Counted from the first letter of the stretch, positions 21,981 to 32,634 are shown. The stretch is DNA of 64,000 nucleotides from Mycobacterium sp. E2733 (GCF_001667585.1 NZ_LZJZ01000015.1:62001-126000), one strand, 5' to 3'. Notes: generated by a model not told the origin, from the sequence alone. Translations and numbers: made by a program.

Positions 21981-22406
21981 TCAGTGCGGGTGACGTCCCG
22001 CGTAACCGGCGGCGGTCAATGCGTCGAGCACCTCCAGCGGGTCCGTCCCGAGGTCCCAGCGGGAGAAGAGCACCAGGCCGCCGTCGGCCGCCTCCACCTC
22101 GAGGAGCCGGACCTTGCGGCCATAGCGGCGGAACTCGGTGATCCGGATGATCTTGATGTCGTCGGGTCGTAATACCTGCGTCCGGAACCATCCCCGCAGC
22201 AGCAAGCCGTCGGCGGTAATTGCCAGCTTCGGTCGCGCGCGCCACGTCGCGCCCGCAAACAAGACCAGACCCACCGCGGCAATCCCCGTCAGAATCCGCC
22301 CCGGCGCGTCTGTGACCACGGTCACACTCGCGATAGCCATCAGTACACCGGCGGCCCCGCAACCAGCGATTCCCGTCGTCCTGGGCTCCCATTGCGTTTG
22401 CTGCAC
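21981..22406 (-). CDS. PH-domain membrane protein (Rv0010c orthologue)
   Basis: A conserved 141-residue mycobacterial protein with two hydrophobic segments in the first 55 residues and a bacterial PH-like domain in the rest (LRGWFRTQVLRPDDIKIIRI). Function unknown. GTG at 22406 gives the length of the M. tuberculosis orthologue; the longer frame from 22430 adds residues without support. It converges with ppiA and lies downstream of crgA on the same strand. Confidence 0.88.
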   Translation of the reverse strand: MQQTQWEPRTTGIAGCGAAGVLMAIASVTVVTDAPGRILTGIAAVGLVLFAGATWRARPKLAITADGLLLRGWFRTQVLRPDDIKIIRITEFRRYGRKVRLLEVEAADGGLVLFSRWDLGTDPLEVLDALTAAGYAGRHPH

Positions 22407-22561
22407 GCGCGACTCAGCCCCTCCCACCACGGCCTATGGAGTTATCCACAGACGCTATCAACAGTGGGGATAAATCACACGCGTGTGATTGGGGGGTAGG
22501 AATTTTGCTGGCGCAGTAACGGAGCAACCTGAAAATGAATTCATTCCGCGGCGGGCGTCGC
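22407..22561. promoter_or_regulatory. crgA-Rv0010c spacer with perfect 18-bp palindrome and DnaA-box-like site
   Basis: The spacer holds a perfect palindrome AATCACACGCGTGTGATT at 22473-22490, 67 bp upstream of the PH-domain gene start, and a TTATCCACA at 22442-22450 that equals the general DnaA-box consensus. The palindrome arms are TCACA/TGTGA, in the opposite order to a CRP site. It is a likely protein-binding site; I cannot name the protein. Confidence 0.5.
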
Positions 22562-22843
22562 TCAGTGCCAGCGCATCGTCAGCAACAAACCGGTGATCAT
22601 GAAAGCGAAGGCGATGGCGTAGTTCCACGGGCCCAGCTGCGCCATCCAGTTAAGGGCGGTCGGTGCCTGGCTGCCGACAGCGGCCAGCTGAAACACCATC
22701 AGCCAGACGAGTCCGATCAGCATGAGGCCGACGAACAAGGCAACGAACCACACGCTCGACGGTCCGACCTTCACCTTCACCGGCGTGCGGCTGACCGCGC
22801 TGACGGCGAAGTCGTTCTTCTTGCGGACCTTGGACTTGGGCAT
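22562..22843 (-). CDS. crgA: CrgA, septum-site/divisome membrane protein
   Basis: CrgA is a 93-residue divisome protein that binds FtsZ, FtsQ, FtsI and PBPs and helps place peptidoglycan synthesis. The length is exactly that of the M. tuberculosis protein. The N-terminal cytosolic tail ([11 protein letters not shown]) is basic and is followed by two membrane spans at about 30-52 and 67-90, each rich in Trp/Phe/Leu. Its neighbours (cwsA, rodA, pbpA, pknA/B) form the growth and division cluster. Confidence 0.97.
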   Translation of the reverse strand: MPKSKVRKKNDFAVSAVSRTPVKVKVGPSSVWFVALFVGLMLIGLVWLMVFQLAAVGSQAPTALNWMAQLGPWNYAIAFAFMITGLLLTMRWH

Positions 22844-22961
22844 GATTACCTCAACAAGACGGTGAGTGGACGGGGTGCAACGATAAAGACCGCAGCTGCA
22901 CGCACAGCTTGGCTACGAGACTAACTCACCTGGCACGCCGACCAGGAAATTGGAGAGCAGA

Positions 22962-23705
22962 ATGAGCGACGGACGCCGGTCACCATGGCGCTTCGGCGTC
23001 CCGGTGGTGTGCCTGTCGGCCGGCCTGCTCCTCGCTGCCACCCACGGGGTGTCCGGCGGCGCCGAGATTCGCCGCAGTGACGCCCCGCGGCTGGTCGATC
23101 TGGTTCGCGAGGCCCAAGCGTCGGTGAATCATCTCAACGCCCAACGCGACTCGTTGGCCGGCAAGATCGATGCCGCGCACGGACGGTCCTCGGATCTGGC
23201 GTTGGCGGCGATGCTGCGACGCTCCGCCGAGCTCGCCGCCGAGGCGGACATGAACCCGGTGCACGGGCCGGGCCTCACTGTCACCTTGGACGACGCCCAA
23301 CGGGACGCCAACGGCCGTTTCCCGCGCGATGCATCCCCCGACGACCTGGTGGTGCACCAGCAAGACATCGAAGCCGTCCTCAACGCGTTGTGGAGCGCCG
23401 GCGCCGAGGCGATCCAGATGCAGGACCAGCGGATCATCGCCACCTCGGTGCCCCGCTGCGTCGGCAACACCCTGTTGCTCAACGGGCGCACCTACAGCCC
23501 GCCCTACACGGTCACCGCGATCGGCAACGCAGCCGCCATGCAGGCCGCCCTGGCCGCCGCTCCCTTGGTCATCCTGTACCGCCAGTACGTGGTCCGATTC
23601 GGGCTCGGCTATCGGGAAGAGGTCAAGCCCGACGTGCAGATCGTCGGCCACACCGAGCCGGACCGGCTGCATTTCGCGCAGCCCATGGGAACCATCGGCT
23701 ATTGA
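22962..23705 (+). CDS. DUF881 secreted/membrane protein (Rv0012 orthologue)
   Basis: A 247-residue conserved protein with one N-terminal membrane anchor (about residues 10-30), a coiled segment and a DUF881 domain (GPGLTVTLDDAQRDA; VVHQQDIEAVLNALW). Such genes occur beside division genes in Gram-positive bacteria; the exact role is unknown. The ATG at 22962 has TTGGAG 6 bp upstream, better placed than the in-frame TTG at 22950. Confidence 0.9.
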   Translation: MSDGRRSPWRFGVPVVCLSAGLLLAATHGVSGGAEIRRSDAPRLVDLVREAQASVNHLNAQRDSLAGKIDAAHGRSSDLALAAMLRRSAELAAEADMNPVHGPGLTVTLDDAQRDANGRFPRDASPDDLVVHQQDIEAVLNALWSAGAEAIQMQDQRIIATSVPRCVGNTLLLNGRTYSPPYTVTAIGNAAAMQAALAAAPLVILYRQYVVRFGLGYREEVKPDVQIVGHTEPDRLHFAQPMGTIGY

Positions 23706-23731
23706 TTTTCGGCGGACGGTAACCTGACACG

Positions 23732-24418
23732 GTGCGGATCCTGGTCGTCGACAACTACGACAGCTTCGTGTTCAACCTGGTGCAGTACCTCGGCCAGCTG
23801 GGCGTCGAGGCCGAGGTGTGGCGCAACGACGACACCAGACTCTCCGACGAGGCCGCCGTCGCGACGCGGTTCGACGGTGTGCTGCTCAGCCCCGGTCCGG
23901 GTACCCCGGAGCGCGCGGGCGCTTCGATCGGTCTGGTGGGCGCGTGTGCCGCCGAGCGCACCCCCCTGCTCGGGGTCTGCCTCGGGCACCAAGCCATCGG
24001 CGTCGCCTTCGGGGCCACGGTGGACCGCGCGCCCGAACTGTTGCACGGCAAGACCAGCAGCGTCTTCCACACCAATACCGGTGTGCTGCAAGGACTTCCG
24101 GATCCGTTCACCGCGACCCGTTACCACTCGCTGACCATAATTCCAGAGTCGCTGCCCCCGGTGCTGGAGGTGACGGCGCGCACCCGCGGCGGCGTCATCA
24201 TGGGGGTGCGGCACAGCGAGCTACCGATTCACGGTGTCCAGTTCCATCCGGAGTCGATCCTGACCGAGGGCGGGCATCGGATGCTCGCCAACTGGCTCGC
24301 CTACTGCGGGTGGGCGCGCGACGACACGCTGGTCCGCCGGCTCGAGAACGAGGTGCGGACGGCGGTGCAGCCCTATTTCCCGGCCGAGCCGGCGGCTACT
24401 GGCCGAACTTCAGCGTGA
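23732..24418 (+). CDS. trpG: anthranilate/aminodeoxychorismate synthase glutamine amidotransferase
   Basis: Class I glutamine amidotransferase, 228 residues, that releases ammonia from glutamine for anthranilate synthase and possibly 4-amino-4-deoxychorismate synthase (also called pabA). The catalytic triad is visible: Cys in GVCLGHQ (near 86), and His and Glu in VQFHPES (near 170-174); the oxyanion region LLSPGPGTPE is also present. GTG start at 23732. Its last 23 bases overlap the convergent end of pknB. It is a housekeeping gene located within the division and wall cluster. Confidence 0.95.
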   Translation: MRILVVDNYDSFVFNLVQYLGQLGVEAEVWRNDDTRLSDEAAVATRFDGVLLSPGPGTPERAGASIGLVGACAAERTPLLGVCLGHQAIGVAFGATVDRAPELLHGKTSSVFHTNTGVLQGLPDPFTATRYHSLTIIPESLPPVLEVTARTRGGVIMGVRHSELPIHGVQFHPESILTEGGHRMLANWLAYCGWARDDTLVRRLENEVRTAVQPYFPAEPAATGRTSA

Positions 24419-26270
24419 TGATCCCGTCCCGGTTGCAACCGGTGCCGGCCGGCGGATTCTGATACACCACCCGGTGGGACTGGGAGCCGCCGGCGTCCAC
24501 GTCGGGCCCCTTGTCCAGCACCCCGGTCCAACCCAGCGCTCGTAACCGCGGCTCGGCATCCGTCCAGAACATGCCGCTCAGGTCGGGCATGACGAACTGG
24601 TTGCCCTTGGACACCTGCAGCTCGATCACCGAATCCACCGGGACCATCTGGCCCTTAGGCGGATTGGTGCCGATCACCTCACCGGCCGGCTGGTTGCTGT
24701 CCACCTGTGCCTGCGTGACCTTGGTGAAGCCATAGACGGTGAGATTCTTCTGCGCGACGTCGACGGTCTGGCCCGCTACGTCGGGCACCTGCTTGGTCTC
24801 CGGTCCCGAGCCGACGATCACGGTGATCACGTTTGTGATCGCCGACGTCTGGTTGGCCGGCGGGTTGGTGCCGATCACCTTGCCCAGCAATTCCGGGCTC
24901 GACGGCGAATTGGCCTGCTTGAACTTGCTGAAGCCGGCGGCCTTGAGCTTGCTGACCGCGTCGGCGTAACCCAGCGAGGAGACGTCGGGCACTTCCCGCT
25001 GTTCGGGACCGGTAGAGACGTTGATGGTGATCTCATCGCCCGCGCTGACCGACGCGTTGGCGCCGGGGTCGGTGCTGATGACGTGGTCGGGCGGGATCGT
25101 CGAATCGGGCTTTTGCAGGGTGCGCGTTTTGAAGCCGCGATTCTGTAGCGCGGCAATGGCGTCGGCGGAGACTTGGCCCCGCATGTCGGGCACCTGCACA
25201 TCGCGGGTGGTGCCGCCGAAGGTGTTGAAGGCGATGACGACGACGATCGTCAGCACCGCCAGCGCAGCGACCGCGACGATCCAGCGTCCGACCGAGGCGC
25301 CGTTGCGGTCGTCGATACGGCTGAGGGGTTGCCGGGGCAGCGCGTCGGTGCGCGGGCCAGGGGCGTTCCCGCCCGCGGCGAGCAGCGAGCTCCGGTCGGC
25401 ATCGGTGAGCACCTTGGGCGCCTCGGGCGGTTCGCCGTTGTGCACCCGCACCAGATCGGCGCGCATCTCGGCGGCGGTCTGATAGCGGTTGTCCGGGTTT
25501 TTGGCCAGCGCTTTGAGCACGACGGCGTCGAGGTCGGCGGAGATGCCCTCGTGCCGGTGCGACGGCGGAATCGGATCCTCCCGCACGTGCTGGTAGGCGA
25601 CCGCGACCGGCGAGTCTCCGGTGAAAGGCGGTTCGCCCGTGAGGATTTCGTAGAGCACGCAACCCAGCGAGTAGACGTCGGACCGGGCGTCCACGCTGTC
25701 GCCGCGGGCCTGCTCGGGCGACAGATACTGGGCCGTCCCGATCACCGCCGCGGTCTGGGTGACGCTGTTGCCGCTGTCGGCGATCGCGCGCGCGATGCCG
25801 AAGTCCATCACCTTGACCGCATTGGTGCTGCTGATCATGATGTTCGCCGGCTTGACGTCGCGGTGGATGATGCCGTTCTGGTGACTGAAGTTCAGTGCCT
25901 GGCATGCGTCGGCGATGATCTCGATGGCCCGGCGCGGGGGTAGCGGGCCGTCGGTGTGCACGATGTCGCGCAGCGTGACGCCGTCGACGTACTCCATGAC
26001 GATGTAAGGCAGCGGCCCCGTCGGGGTCTCGGCCTCGCCGGTGTCGTAGACCGCGACGATCGAGGGGTGATTGAGCGCGGCGGCGTTTTGCGCCTCGCGG
26101 CGGAACCGCAGATAGAAGCTGGGATCGCGGGCCAGGTCGGCGCGCAGCACTTTGACCGCGACATCGCGGTGTAAGCGGACGTCGCGGGCCAGGTGAACCT
26201 CGGACATACCCCCGAATCCGAGGATTTCGCCCAGTTCATAGCGGTCAGACAGGTGCTGAGGGGTGGTCAT
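24396..26270 (-). CDS. pknB: Ser/Thr protein kinase PknB
   Basis: Essential transmembrane kinase (624 residues) that links peptidoglycan state to growth and division. N-terminal kinase domain (about 10-275): Gly loop [15 protein letters not shown] lysine, [15 protein letters not shown], and the activation loop [11 protein letters not shown] with the two conserved threonines. A membrane span lies near 330-355 and four extracellular PASTA repeats fill 355-624, ending in a [14 protein letters not shown] segment. The start overlaps the pknA stop by 4 bp. It is the last gene of the pstP-rodA-pbpA-pknA-pknB operon. Confidence 0.98.
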   Translation of the reverse strand: MTTPQHLSDRYELGEILGFGGMSEVHLARDVRLHRDVAVKVLRADLARDPSFYLRFRREAQNAAALNHPSIVAVYDTGEAETPTGPLPYIVMEYVDGVTLRDIVHTDGPLPPRRAIEIIADACQALNFSHQNGIIHRDVKPANIMISSTNAVKVMDFGIARAIADSGNSVTQTAAVIGTAQYLSPEQARGDSVDARSDVYSLGCVLYEILTGEPPFTGDSPVAVAYQHVREDPIPPSHRHEGISADLDAVVLKALAKNPDNRYQTAAEMRADLVRVHNGEPPEAPKVLTDADRSSLLAAGGNAPGPRTDALPRQPLSRIDDRNGASVGRWIVAVAALAVLTIVVVIAFNTFGGTTRDVQVPDMRGQVSADAIAALQNRGFKTRTLQKPDSTIPPDHVISTDPGANASVSAGDEITINVSTGPEQREVPDVSSLGYADAVSKLKAAGFSKFKQANSPSSPELLGKVIGTNPPANQTSAITNVITVIVGSGPETKQVPDVAGQTVDVAQKNLTVYGFTKVTQAQVDSNQPAGEVIGTNPPKGQMVPVDSVIELQVSKGNQFVMPDLSGMFWTDAEPRLRALGWTGVLDKGPDVDAGGSQSHRVVYQNPPAGTGCNRDGIITLKFGQ

Positions 26271-27583
26271 CTTGGCATCTCGTGTCGGGCCGGAGACGCG
26301 CTGAGCGTTAGTGGTTCACCCCACCCGTGCTCGGCCGGCCCGCGTTGCAGTCCAGAATTACTTATCGTCCCGCGATCCGTCCAATTGAGCCGTGGCGCCA
26401 AGCCGCCGGGGGTGTTGCTCGCCGGCGGCGCGGGCGGGCTCCCGGTGTCGGTCACCGTCGGCGGCGGGGGCTGCTGCTGGGTGTCCGCGCGGGAATTGAT
26501 GACGATGAGCACCGCGATGATGATGGCCAGCGCTCCGAGCACCCCGGCGGCCCACAGCAATGCGCGCTGACCCGACGAAAAGGTGCGCCGGGCCGGGGGC
26601 GGGCGATGGCCGCCGGTGGACGGCCGGGATCGGCGGGGCGCCGCGCCCCGGGTGCTCGACACGGCGGCCGCCCGGGTCGTCGGGCTGGACGGAATGGCGG
26701 CCGGCGATGCCCGGCCGGGAGGCGGGGACTGGCTTGGGCGCGGCGGACGGCGTCCGGCGCGCACCGCCGCCACGGCGTCGGCGAAGGGCCCGCCGCTGCG
26801 GTAGCGCATCGCGGGGTTCTTGACCAGGGTGATCTCGATGAGCTCCCGCACGTTGGGCGGCAACTCGGCGGGCAGCGGCGGCGGGGGCTCCTTGATGTGC
26901 TTCATCGCCACGGTCAGGGCGCCGTCACCGCTGAAGGGCCGCTTGCCCGACACCACCTCGTAGCCGACGACGCCCAGCGAGTAGACGTCGCTGGCGGGCG
27001 TCGCGTCGTGCCCGAGGGCCTGCTCGGGGGCGATGTACTGGGCGGTGCCCATCACCATCCCCGTCTGGGTGACCGGCGCGGCGTCGACGGCCTTGGCGAT
27101 TCCGAAGTCGGTGATCTTCACCTGGCCGGTCGGGGTGATCAGGATGTTGCCCGGCTTGACGTCGCGGTGCACCAAGCCGGCGGCGTGCGCGACCTGCAGG
27201 GCCCGGCCGGTCTGCTCGAGCATGTCCAGCGCGTGCCGGAGCGACAGCCGGCCGGTGCGCTTGAGGACCGAGTTCAGCGGCTCGCCGTTCACCAGCTCCA
27301 TCACCAGGTAGGCAGTGCGGCCCTCACCGTCCAACTGGCTCTCGCCGTAGTCGTGCACCTGGGCGATGCCGGGGTGATTGAGCATCGCGGTGGTGCGTGC
27401 CTCGGCGCGGAACCGCTCGATGAACTCCGGGTCCTGGGAGAACTCCTGTTTTAGTACCTTGACCGCGACGCGCCGGCCGAGCCGGCTGTCCACCGCCTCC
27501 CAGACCTGGCCCATGCCGCCGGTGGCGATCAGGCGCTGCAGGCGGTACCTGCCCGACAGCGTCACACCAACTCGCGGGCTCAT
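26267..27583 (-). CDS. pknA: Ser/Thr protein kinase PknA
   Basis: Transmembrane kinase (438 residues; M. tuberculosis form 431) controlling cell shape and division with PknB. Start [15 protein letters not shown] at 27583 overlaps the pbpA stop (ATGA); the longer frame is rejected. Kinase core: [35 protein letters not shown], activation loop [13 protein letters not shown] proline/arginine-rich juxtamembrane linker leads to one membrane span near 340-365 and a short Pro-rich exterior without PASTA repeats. Confidence 0.97.
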   Translation of the reverse strand: MSPRVGVTLSGRYRLQRLIATGGMGQVWEAVDSRLGRRVAVKVLKQEFSQDPEFIERFRAEARTTAMLNHPGIAQVHDYGESQLDGEGRTAYLVMELVNGEPLNSVLKRTGRLSLRHALDMLEQTGRALQVAHAAGLVHRDVKPGNILITPTGQVKITDFGIAKAVDAAPVTQTGMVMGTAQYIAPEQALGHDATPASDVYSLGVVGYEVVSGKRPFSGDGALTVAMKHIKEPPPPLPAELPPNVRELIEITLVKNPAMRYRSGGPFADAVAAVRAGRRPPRPSQSPPPGRASPAAIPSSPTTRAAAVSSTRGAAPRRSRPSTGGHRPPPARRTFSSGQRALLWAAGVLGALAIIIAVLIVINSRADTQQQPPPPTVTDTGSPPAPPASNTPGGLAPRLNWTDRGTISNSGLQRGPAEHGWGEPLTLSASPARHEMPR

Positions 27584-29058
27584 GGTCCTCCCTGTAGCGC
27601 GGCTTGGATCACAGCCCGTCCGATCGGCGCGGCGAGTGCACCTCCCGTCGCGGACAGGCGGTCGCCGCCATTCTCTACCAACACTGCCACGGCGACTTTC
27701 GGCGTCTGCGCGGGCGCGAAGGCGATGTACCACGCGTGCGGCGGCGTATTACGCGGATCGGTGCCATGCTCTGCGGTACCCGTCTTGGATGCGATCTGCA
27801 CGCCGGGAATGGCCCCTTTCTGCTGTGCGACCTTCTCGGCGCCGACCATCAGCTCTGTTAGCTTAGCGGCGACCTGGGGTGACACCGCGCGGCGCTGCTC
27901 ATAGGGAACGGTGGTGCTGATGTTGGCCAGGTCGGGGCCCTTGAGGCTGTCGATCAGGTAGGGCTGCATCGTGACGCCGCCGTTCGCGATGGTCGCGGCG
28001 ACCTGGGCGTTCTCCAGCGGTGTCAGCGCGACGTCCTTCTGGCCGATGCTGGTCATGCCCAGCGCCGCGGCGTCGGGGATGATCCCGACGGTTGATTCGG
28101 CGACCTGGAGCGGGATAACGCTCGGGGTGGTGTCCAGGCCGAACGACCGCGCCATGCTGCGCAGCGCATCGGATCCGGTGTGCATGCCGAGCTGGACGAA
28201 CGCGGTGTTGCACGACAGGGCGAACGCTTGCTTGAGCGACACCGTGGGCTCGCTGCCGCAGGGTTGGCCCCCGTAGTTCTCCAAGGTCGCGGTGCTGTCG
28301 GGCAGCACAATCGAGGACGCCGCCGTCAACTGTTCGGCGTCGGTCGCGCCGGCCTGCAGCGCGGCCGCAGTGGTGATCACCTTGAACGTCGACCCGGGCG
28401 GGTAGGTCTCCGAGAGGGCGCGGTTGGTCATCGGATTGTCGGGGTCGTCACGCAGGCGCTGCCATGCCTGCGCCTGCACCTGGGGATCGTGCGACGCCAG
28501 CAGGTTGGGGTCATAGGACGGCGATGACACCATGGCCAAGATCTTGCCGCTGGACGGTTCGAGGGCGACCACGGCGCCCTTGCACGGCGGTCCACCGCAC
28601 CCCTGCTGCATCGCGTCCCAACCGGCCTGCTGGACCCGCGGTCTGATGGTCGTGTCGACGTTGCCGCCGCGCGGATCGCGACCGGTGAAGAAATCGGCCA
28701 GCCGGCGCCCGAACAGCCGCTCGTCGGACCCGTTCAACAGCGGGTCCTCGGCGCGCTCCAGGCCCGTGCTGGAATAGCGCAGCGAGTAGAAGCCGGTGAG
28801 CGGCGCATAGACGGCCGGGTTCGGGTAGACCCGCAGAAAGCGGAAGCGACTGTCGGTGGCCACCGAATACGCGAGCAATTGGCCGCCGGCGACGATCTGG
28901 CCGCGCTGACGCGAATACTCGTCGAGCAGGACGCGCTGATTGCGCGGGTCGGCGCGTAGTGAGTCGGCGGCGAACACCTGCGTCATCGTGGCGTTGAGGA
29001 GCAGCAGCACGATCAACGCCATGACGGTGATCGAGATGCGGCGCAGAGAGGTGTTCAT
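27580..29058 (-). CDS. pbpA: penicillin-binding protein A (class B transpeptidase)
   Basis: PbpA (492 residues) cross-links peptidoglycan at the septum and is regulated by PknB. One N-terminal membrane anchor (about 8-30), then a dimerisation domain, then the transpeptidase domain with active-site Ser in YPPGSTFK, an SCN motif (LSCNTAFVQ) and [10 protein letters not shown] near the C-terminus. Start and stop codons overlap both neighbours by 4 bp, which fits tight co-translation with rodA and pknA. Confidence 0.97.
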   Translation of the reverse strand: MNTSLRRISITVMALIVLLLLNATMTQVFAADSLRADPRNQRVLLDEYSRQRGQIVAGGQLLAYSVATDSRFRFLRVYPNPAVYAPLTGFYSLRYSSTGLERAEDPLLNGSDERLFGRRLADFFTGRDPRGGNVDTTIRPRVQQAGWDAMQQGCGGPPCKGAVVALEPSSGKILAMVSSPSYDPNLLASHDPQVQAQAWQRLRDDPDNPMTNRALSETYPPGSTFKVITTAAALQAGATDAEQLTAASSIVLPDSTATLENYGGQPCGSEPTVSLKQAFALSCNTAFVQLGMHTGSDALRSMARSFGLDTTPSVIPLQVAESTVGIIPDAAALGMTSIGQKDVALTPLENAQVAATIANGGVTMQPYLIDSLKGPDLANISTTVPYEQRRAVSPQVAAKLTELMVGAEKVAQQKGAIPGVQIASKTGTAEHGTDPRNTPPHAWYIAFAPAQTPKVAVAVLVENGGDRLSATGGALAAPIGRAVIQAALQGGP

Positions 29059-30464
29059 ACCTTCTCGATTACCTCGGTCTTGGCCGCCGCGATCGGCGAA
29101 TCTTTGCGCTCACGGCCACGCAGGGGATGCCGGGCGCTGTTGGAGATGCGGGCGAGGATGGCCAGCAACACATAGTTCGCCAGCAACGACGATCCACCGT
29201 AAGACATCCACGGTGTGGTCAGCCCGGTCAGCGGGATGAGTTGCGTTACGCCGCCGACGACGATGAACAGCTGGATGGCCAGGGTGGAAGCCAGGCCCGC
29301 GGCCAGCAGCTTGCCGAAGCTGTCCCGGGTCGCGATCGCGGTGCGCATGCCGCGGACGATGATGATGGTGTAGAGCATCAAGATGCTGGCGAGCCCGACG
29401 AGCCCGAGTTCTTCACCGAACGCGGCGATGATGAAGTCGGTCGACGCGGCCGGCACGGTATCGGGTTGGCCGTTTCCCAGCCCGGTGCCGAAGATGCCGC
29501 CGGTGGCGAAACTGAACAGCGACTGCACGATCTGGTAGCCGCTGCCGTCGGGGTCGGAGAACGGGTCCCACCACATCTGCACGCGGACCCGGACGTGCGC
29601 GAAGACGAAATAGGCGATGACGCTGCCCACCGCGAAGAGGACAAGGCCGATGACCACCCAGCTGAACCGTTGTGTCGCAAGGTAAACCACCACCAGGAAC
29701 GACGCGTAGAGCAGCAGCGAGGTACCGAGATCCTTCTCGAAGACCATCACACCAATCGAGATCACCCAGGCGGCCAGCAGAGGCGCGAGGTCGCGCGGGC
29801 GCGGCAGGGTCAGGCCCATGAAATGCTTGCCGACGCTGGTGAATAGGCCCCGCTTGGCGATCAGCACGGCGGAGAAGAAGATCAGCAACAAGATCTTTGA
29901 GAATTCGGCCGGCTGAATCGAGAAGCCGGGGAGTCGAATCCAGATTTTTGCGCCGTTCTGTTCGGACAGCGATGCCGGCAGCAGGGCGGGGATCACCAGC
30001 AGCACCAGGCCGGTGATTCCGCAGATGTAGCCGTACCGCGCCAGCTGCCGATGGTCTTTGAGGAATGTGACTACGAGCGCGAACGTGACGACCCCGACGA
30101 GGGTCCACATCATCTGCTGGGTGGCGCTCGGGTGATGGCGGCCGCTGAGCTGCTTGTCGACGAGGTCGAGCCGATGGATCATCACGAGGCCAAGTCCGTT
30201 GAGCAACGCCACAATTGGCAACAACAGCGGATCGGTATAGGGCGCGAAGCGCCTGATGGCCAGGTGCGCCGACCCGAACACGAGCAGGAAAACCAGTCCG
30301 TAGCTGATGACGTTCCAACGCAATACGCGGTCCTGGTTTGCCTCCACGATCAGCAACGCGGCGACGGTGATCGCCGCGGCGAAGCACAGCAGCAGCAGCT
30401 CGGCGTTGCGACGGGTGGGCAGCGGAGGCGTGACCGCGACCGGCGGCTGGAGTTGTGTCGTCAT
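29055..30464 (-). CDS. rodA: RodA/FtsW-type SEDS peptidoglycan glycosyltransferase
   Basis: SEDS protein, 469 residues, polymerising lipid II in elongation or division; length equals the M. tuberculosis protein. About ten to twelve membrane spans. Conserved SEDS segments: FSIQPAEFSKI, FEKDLGTSLL (with the family's essential Asp), GLGNGQPDTVPAASTDFI and TPWMSYGGSSLLANY. The ATG at 30464 overlaps the pstP stop; the much longer frame upstream is antisense-free shadow inside pstP and is rejected. Confidence 0.97.
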   Translation of the reverse strand: MTTQLQPPVAVTPPLPTRRNAELLLLCFAAAITVAALLIVEANQDRVLRWNVISYGLVFLLVFGSAHLAIRRFAPYTDPLLLPIVALLNGLGLVMIHRLDLVDKQLSGRHHPSATQQMMWTLVGVVTFALVVTFLKDHRQLARYGYICGITGLVLLVIPALLPASLSEQNGAKIWIRLPGFSIQPAEFSKILLLIFFSAVLIAKRGLFTSVGKHFMGLTLPRPRDLAPLLAAWVISIGVMVFEKDLGTSLLLYASFLVVVYLATQRFSWVVIGLVLFAVGSVIAYFVFAHVRVRVQMWWDPFSDPDGSGYQIVQSLFSFATGGIFGTGLGNGQPDTVPAASTDFIIAAFGEELGLVGLASILMLYTIIIVRGMRTAIATRDSFGKLLAAGLASTLAIQLFIVVGGVTQLIPLTGLTTPWMSYGGSSLLANYVLLAILARISNSARHPLRGRERKDSPIAAAKTEVIEKV

Positions 30465-31975
30465 GCCACCGTCCGGCAGTCGATGCCCGGTTGCAGTGGA
30501 GGCGCTGGAAGCGCGGTGACAGTTTGAGAAGTGGTGGTGGGGCCCACCGGCGACGGAGTCGCGGGGCCGCTGGTGGTGCTGGTAGAGGTGGGGCCGCTGG
30601 GCCCGGAAGAAGCGGTGGTCGGTGCTGGCGGAGCCGCGACAGTTGACTCGGGGGTGCCGCTCCCGGTGCGCGGAGAGCCAGGCGGCGACGTTGCGCGCGG
30701 CGACGGACAGGTGGGCAGCAGGTACTCGGCCAGCAACTGCCGTAACTGGGACTCGGCCTGGTCCAGGCTGCCGCCCGGCAGCCCGGCCTGAACCTGAACC
30801 TGGCCGGGACGGCGCAGGTCCCGCAGCGTCATCAGCTGGCAGTTCGAGTGACTCGATTCGCCGTAGCCGATGAGGGACAGTTCGTTTCGGGCACTCAGGC
30901 AGCCCACCAAGTAGGGCTTCTGCAGGGGCACGCCCAACAAGGACCCCTGGATGCCGCGGACGACTGACACCTTGCCGTCGTATTCGGCCACATAGTAGTT
31001 GCGCTGGATGACCCACCACCCGATGGCAAGGCCCGACAGAGCGAACAACGCCGCCAGTGTCACGACGAAGAACATGCGCCGCCGCGGCCACCGCGGTCGG
31101 CTCGGCGTTTCTGGTTGCGGCGCAACACGTTTGGCGGCCTCGTCGCGAGGCCTGATCGCGGAGGCACGGCCTGCGGACGTGTTGGGTAACGTCATCTGGT
31201 CGTCGTCGCCGGAAACCGCGCCCGCGAGAATCGGCTGAGTTTGGCCGTAGTCGTAGTCGACGACGTCGGCGACAACCACGGTCACGTTGTCCGGGCCGCC
31301 GCCGCGCAGCGCCAGCTCGATGAGGCGGTAGGCGGCTTCGGCCACGTCGGGAATCTGCAGCGCCTCGAGGATGGTCTCGTCGCTCACCGGATCGCTGAGC
31401 CCGTCGGAGCAGAGCAGGTAGCGGTCACCGGCCCGCGCCTCGCGCATGGTCAGGGTCGGCTCGACCTCGTGACCGGTCAGTGCGCGCATGATCAGCGACC
31501 GCTGCGGGTGGCTGTGTGCCTCTTCGCGGGTGATCCGGCCTTCGTCGACCAAGGTCTGAACGAACGTGTCGTCCTTGGTGATCTGGGTGAGTTCGCCGTC
31601 GCGCAGCAGATACCCGCGCGAGTCGCCGATGTGTACCAATCCAATCCGGTCCCCCGCGAACAGGATTGCGGTGAGCGTGGTGCCCATCCCCTCGAGCTCG
31701 GGCTCGGCCTCCACCTGCGCGGCGATCGCCGCGTTGCCGGAGCGCACCGCGGCGTCGAGCTTGGCGAGCAGGTCGCCGCCGGGCTCGTCGTCGTCGAGAT
31801 GAGCGAGCGCGGCGATCACCAGCTGGGAGGCCACTTCGCCTGCGGCGTGGCCGCCCATGCCGTCGGCGAGGGCGAGCAGCCGCGCACCGGCGTATACGGA
31901 GTCTTCGTTATTGGCGCGCACCAAGCCGCGATCGCTGCGCGCGGCATATCGCAGAACCAGCGTCACGGGCGCCAC
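30461..31975 (-). CDS. pstP: PstP, PP2C Ser/Thr phosphatase
   Basis: Membrane-bound Mn-dependent phosphatase (504 residues) that removes phosphate from PknA, PknB and their targets. PP2C motifs: DRGLVRANNEDS, LADGMGGHAAGE (metal aspartate), VHIGDSRGYLL, CSDGLSD and GGGPDNVTVVV. A membrane span lies near residues 305-325, followed by an extracellular domain and a long Ser/Thr/Pro-rich tail. The start is GTG at 31975. It is the first of five genes joined by 4-bp overlaps. Confidence 0.97.
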   Translation of the reverse strand: MAPVTLVLRYAARSDRGLVRANNEDSVYAGARLLALADGMGGHAAGEVASQLVIAALAHLDDDEPGGDLLAKLDAAVRSGNAAIAAQVEAEPELEGMGTTLTAILFAGDRIGLVHIGDSRGYLLRDGELTQITKDDTFVQTLVDEGRITREEAHSHPQRSLIMRALTGHEVEPTLTMREARAGDRYLLCSDGLSDPVSDETILEALQIPDVAEAAYRLIELALRGGGPDNVTVVVADVVDYDYGQTQPILAGAVSGDDDQMTLPNTSAGRASAIRPRDEAAKRVAPQPETPSRPRWPRRRMFFVVTLAALFALSGLAIGWWVIQRNYYVAEYDGKVSVVRGIQGSLLGVPLQKPYLVGCLSARNELSLIGYGESSHSNCQLMTLRDLRRPGQVQVQAGLPGGSLDQAESQLRQLLAEYLLPTCPSPRATSPPGSPRTGSGTPESTVAAPPAPTTASSGPSGPTSTSTTSGPATPSPVGPTTTSQTVTALPAPPLQPGIDCRTVA

Positions 31976-32042
31976 TCTCCCCCGCGAGTGGGAGGTGCCC
32001 CCACGATCCCGGCTGCGCCGGCATCATCGTCGTGAGCGCGGG

Positions 32043-32510
32043 TCACGGGCGCAACTCGATCGCCGTTTTGCCGATCCGAATCGGCGTTCCTATTGGAACT
32101 CGTACCGCAGTGGTCACCTTTGCCCTGTCAAGGTAAGTGCCGTTGGTCGATCCTAGATCCTCGACATACCATTCCGAACCGCGCTGAGATAGCCGGGCGT
32201 GCCGAGTCGAAGCGTAATCGTCGGTGAGAACCAAGGTGGAGTCGTCGGCTCTTCCGATCAATACCGGCTGCCCGCTGAGTGTGATGCGCGCCCCCGCCAA
32301 CGCCCCCTCGGTCACCACCAGGTAGCGAGCGGCATGCCGGCGTTGCCGCGACGGCAGCAGGGTGCTGCGCAGGGCCAAACCCCGGCGCACCATGACTGCG
32401 CCGGTGGGCGCGTAGATATCTGTCCGCAAAATCCGCAACACGGACCAGATGAATACCCACAACAACATCAAAAATCCGGCACGCGTCAGCTGCAGTACGA
32501 GTCCCTGCAT
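32043..32510 (-). CDS. fhaB: FHA-domain protein FhaB (FipA)
   Basis: A 155-residue protein with an N-terminal membrane span (about 8-28) and a C-terminal FHA domain (VLIGRADDSTLVL, STRHARL, DLGSTNGTYLD) that reads phosphothreonine. The Thr36 known as a PknA target in M. tuberculosis FipA is at the same position in IYAPTGA. It links FtsZ/FtsQ and kinase signalling in division under stress. It lies 67 bp upstream of pstP. Confidence 0.96.
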   Translation of the reverse strand: MQGLVLQLTRAGFLMLLWVFIWSVLRILRTDIYAPTGAVMVRRGLALRSTLLPSRQRRHAARYLVVTEGALAGARITLSGQPVLIGRADDSTLVLTDDYASTRHARLSQRGSEWYVEDLGSTNGTYLDRAKVTTAVRVPIGTPIRIGKTAIELRP

Positions 32511-32634
32511 CTGGCGTCCTTTCCGTCCTGCGCCGTCCCCCTGGCGCCCGTGACCCCGAGCACATCGGCAACGTCACGATACTTGGACGGCGGTCGACGC
32601 GGGGCGAAGCACGGCAGCGTTGAGCCCAGCGGGT

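Noticed and set aside
29055..31091. 678-residue version of RodA
   Set aside because: The extra N-terminus overlaps pstP in another frame; ATG 30464 gives the exact orthologue length.
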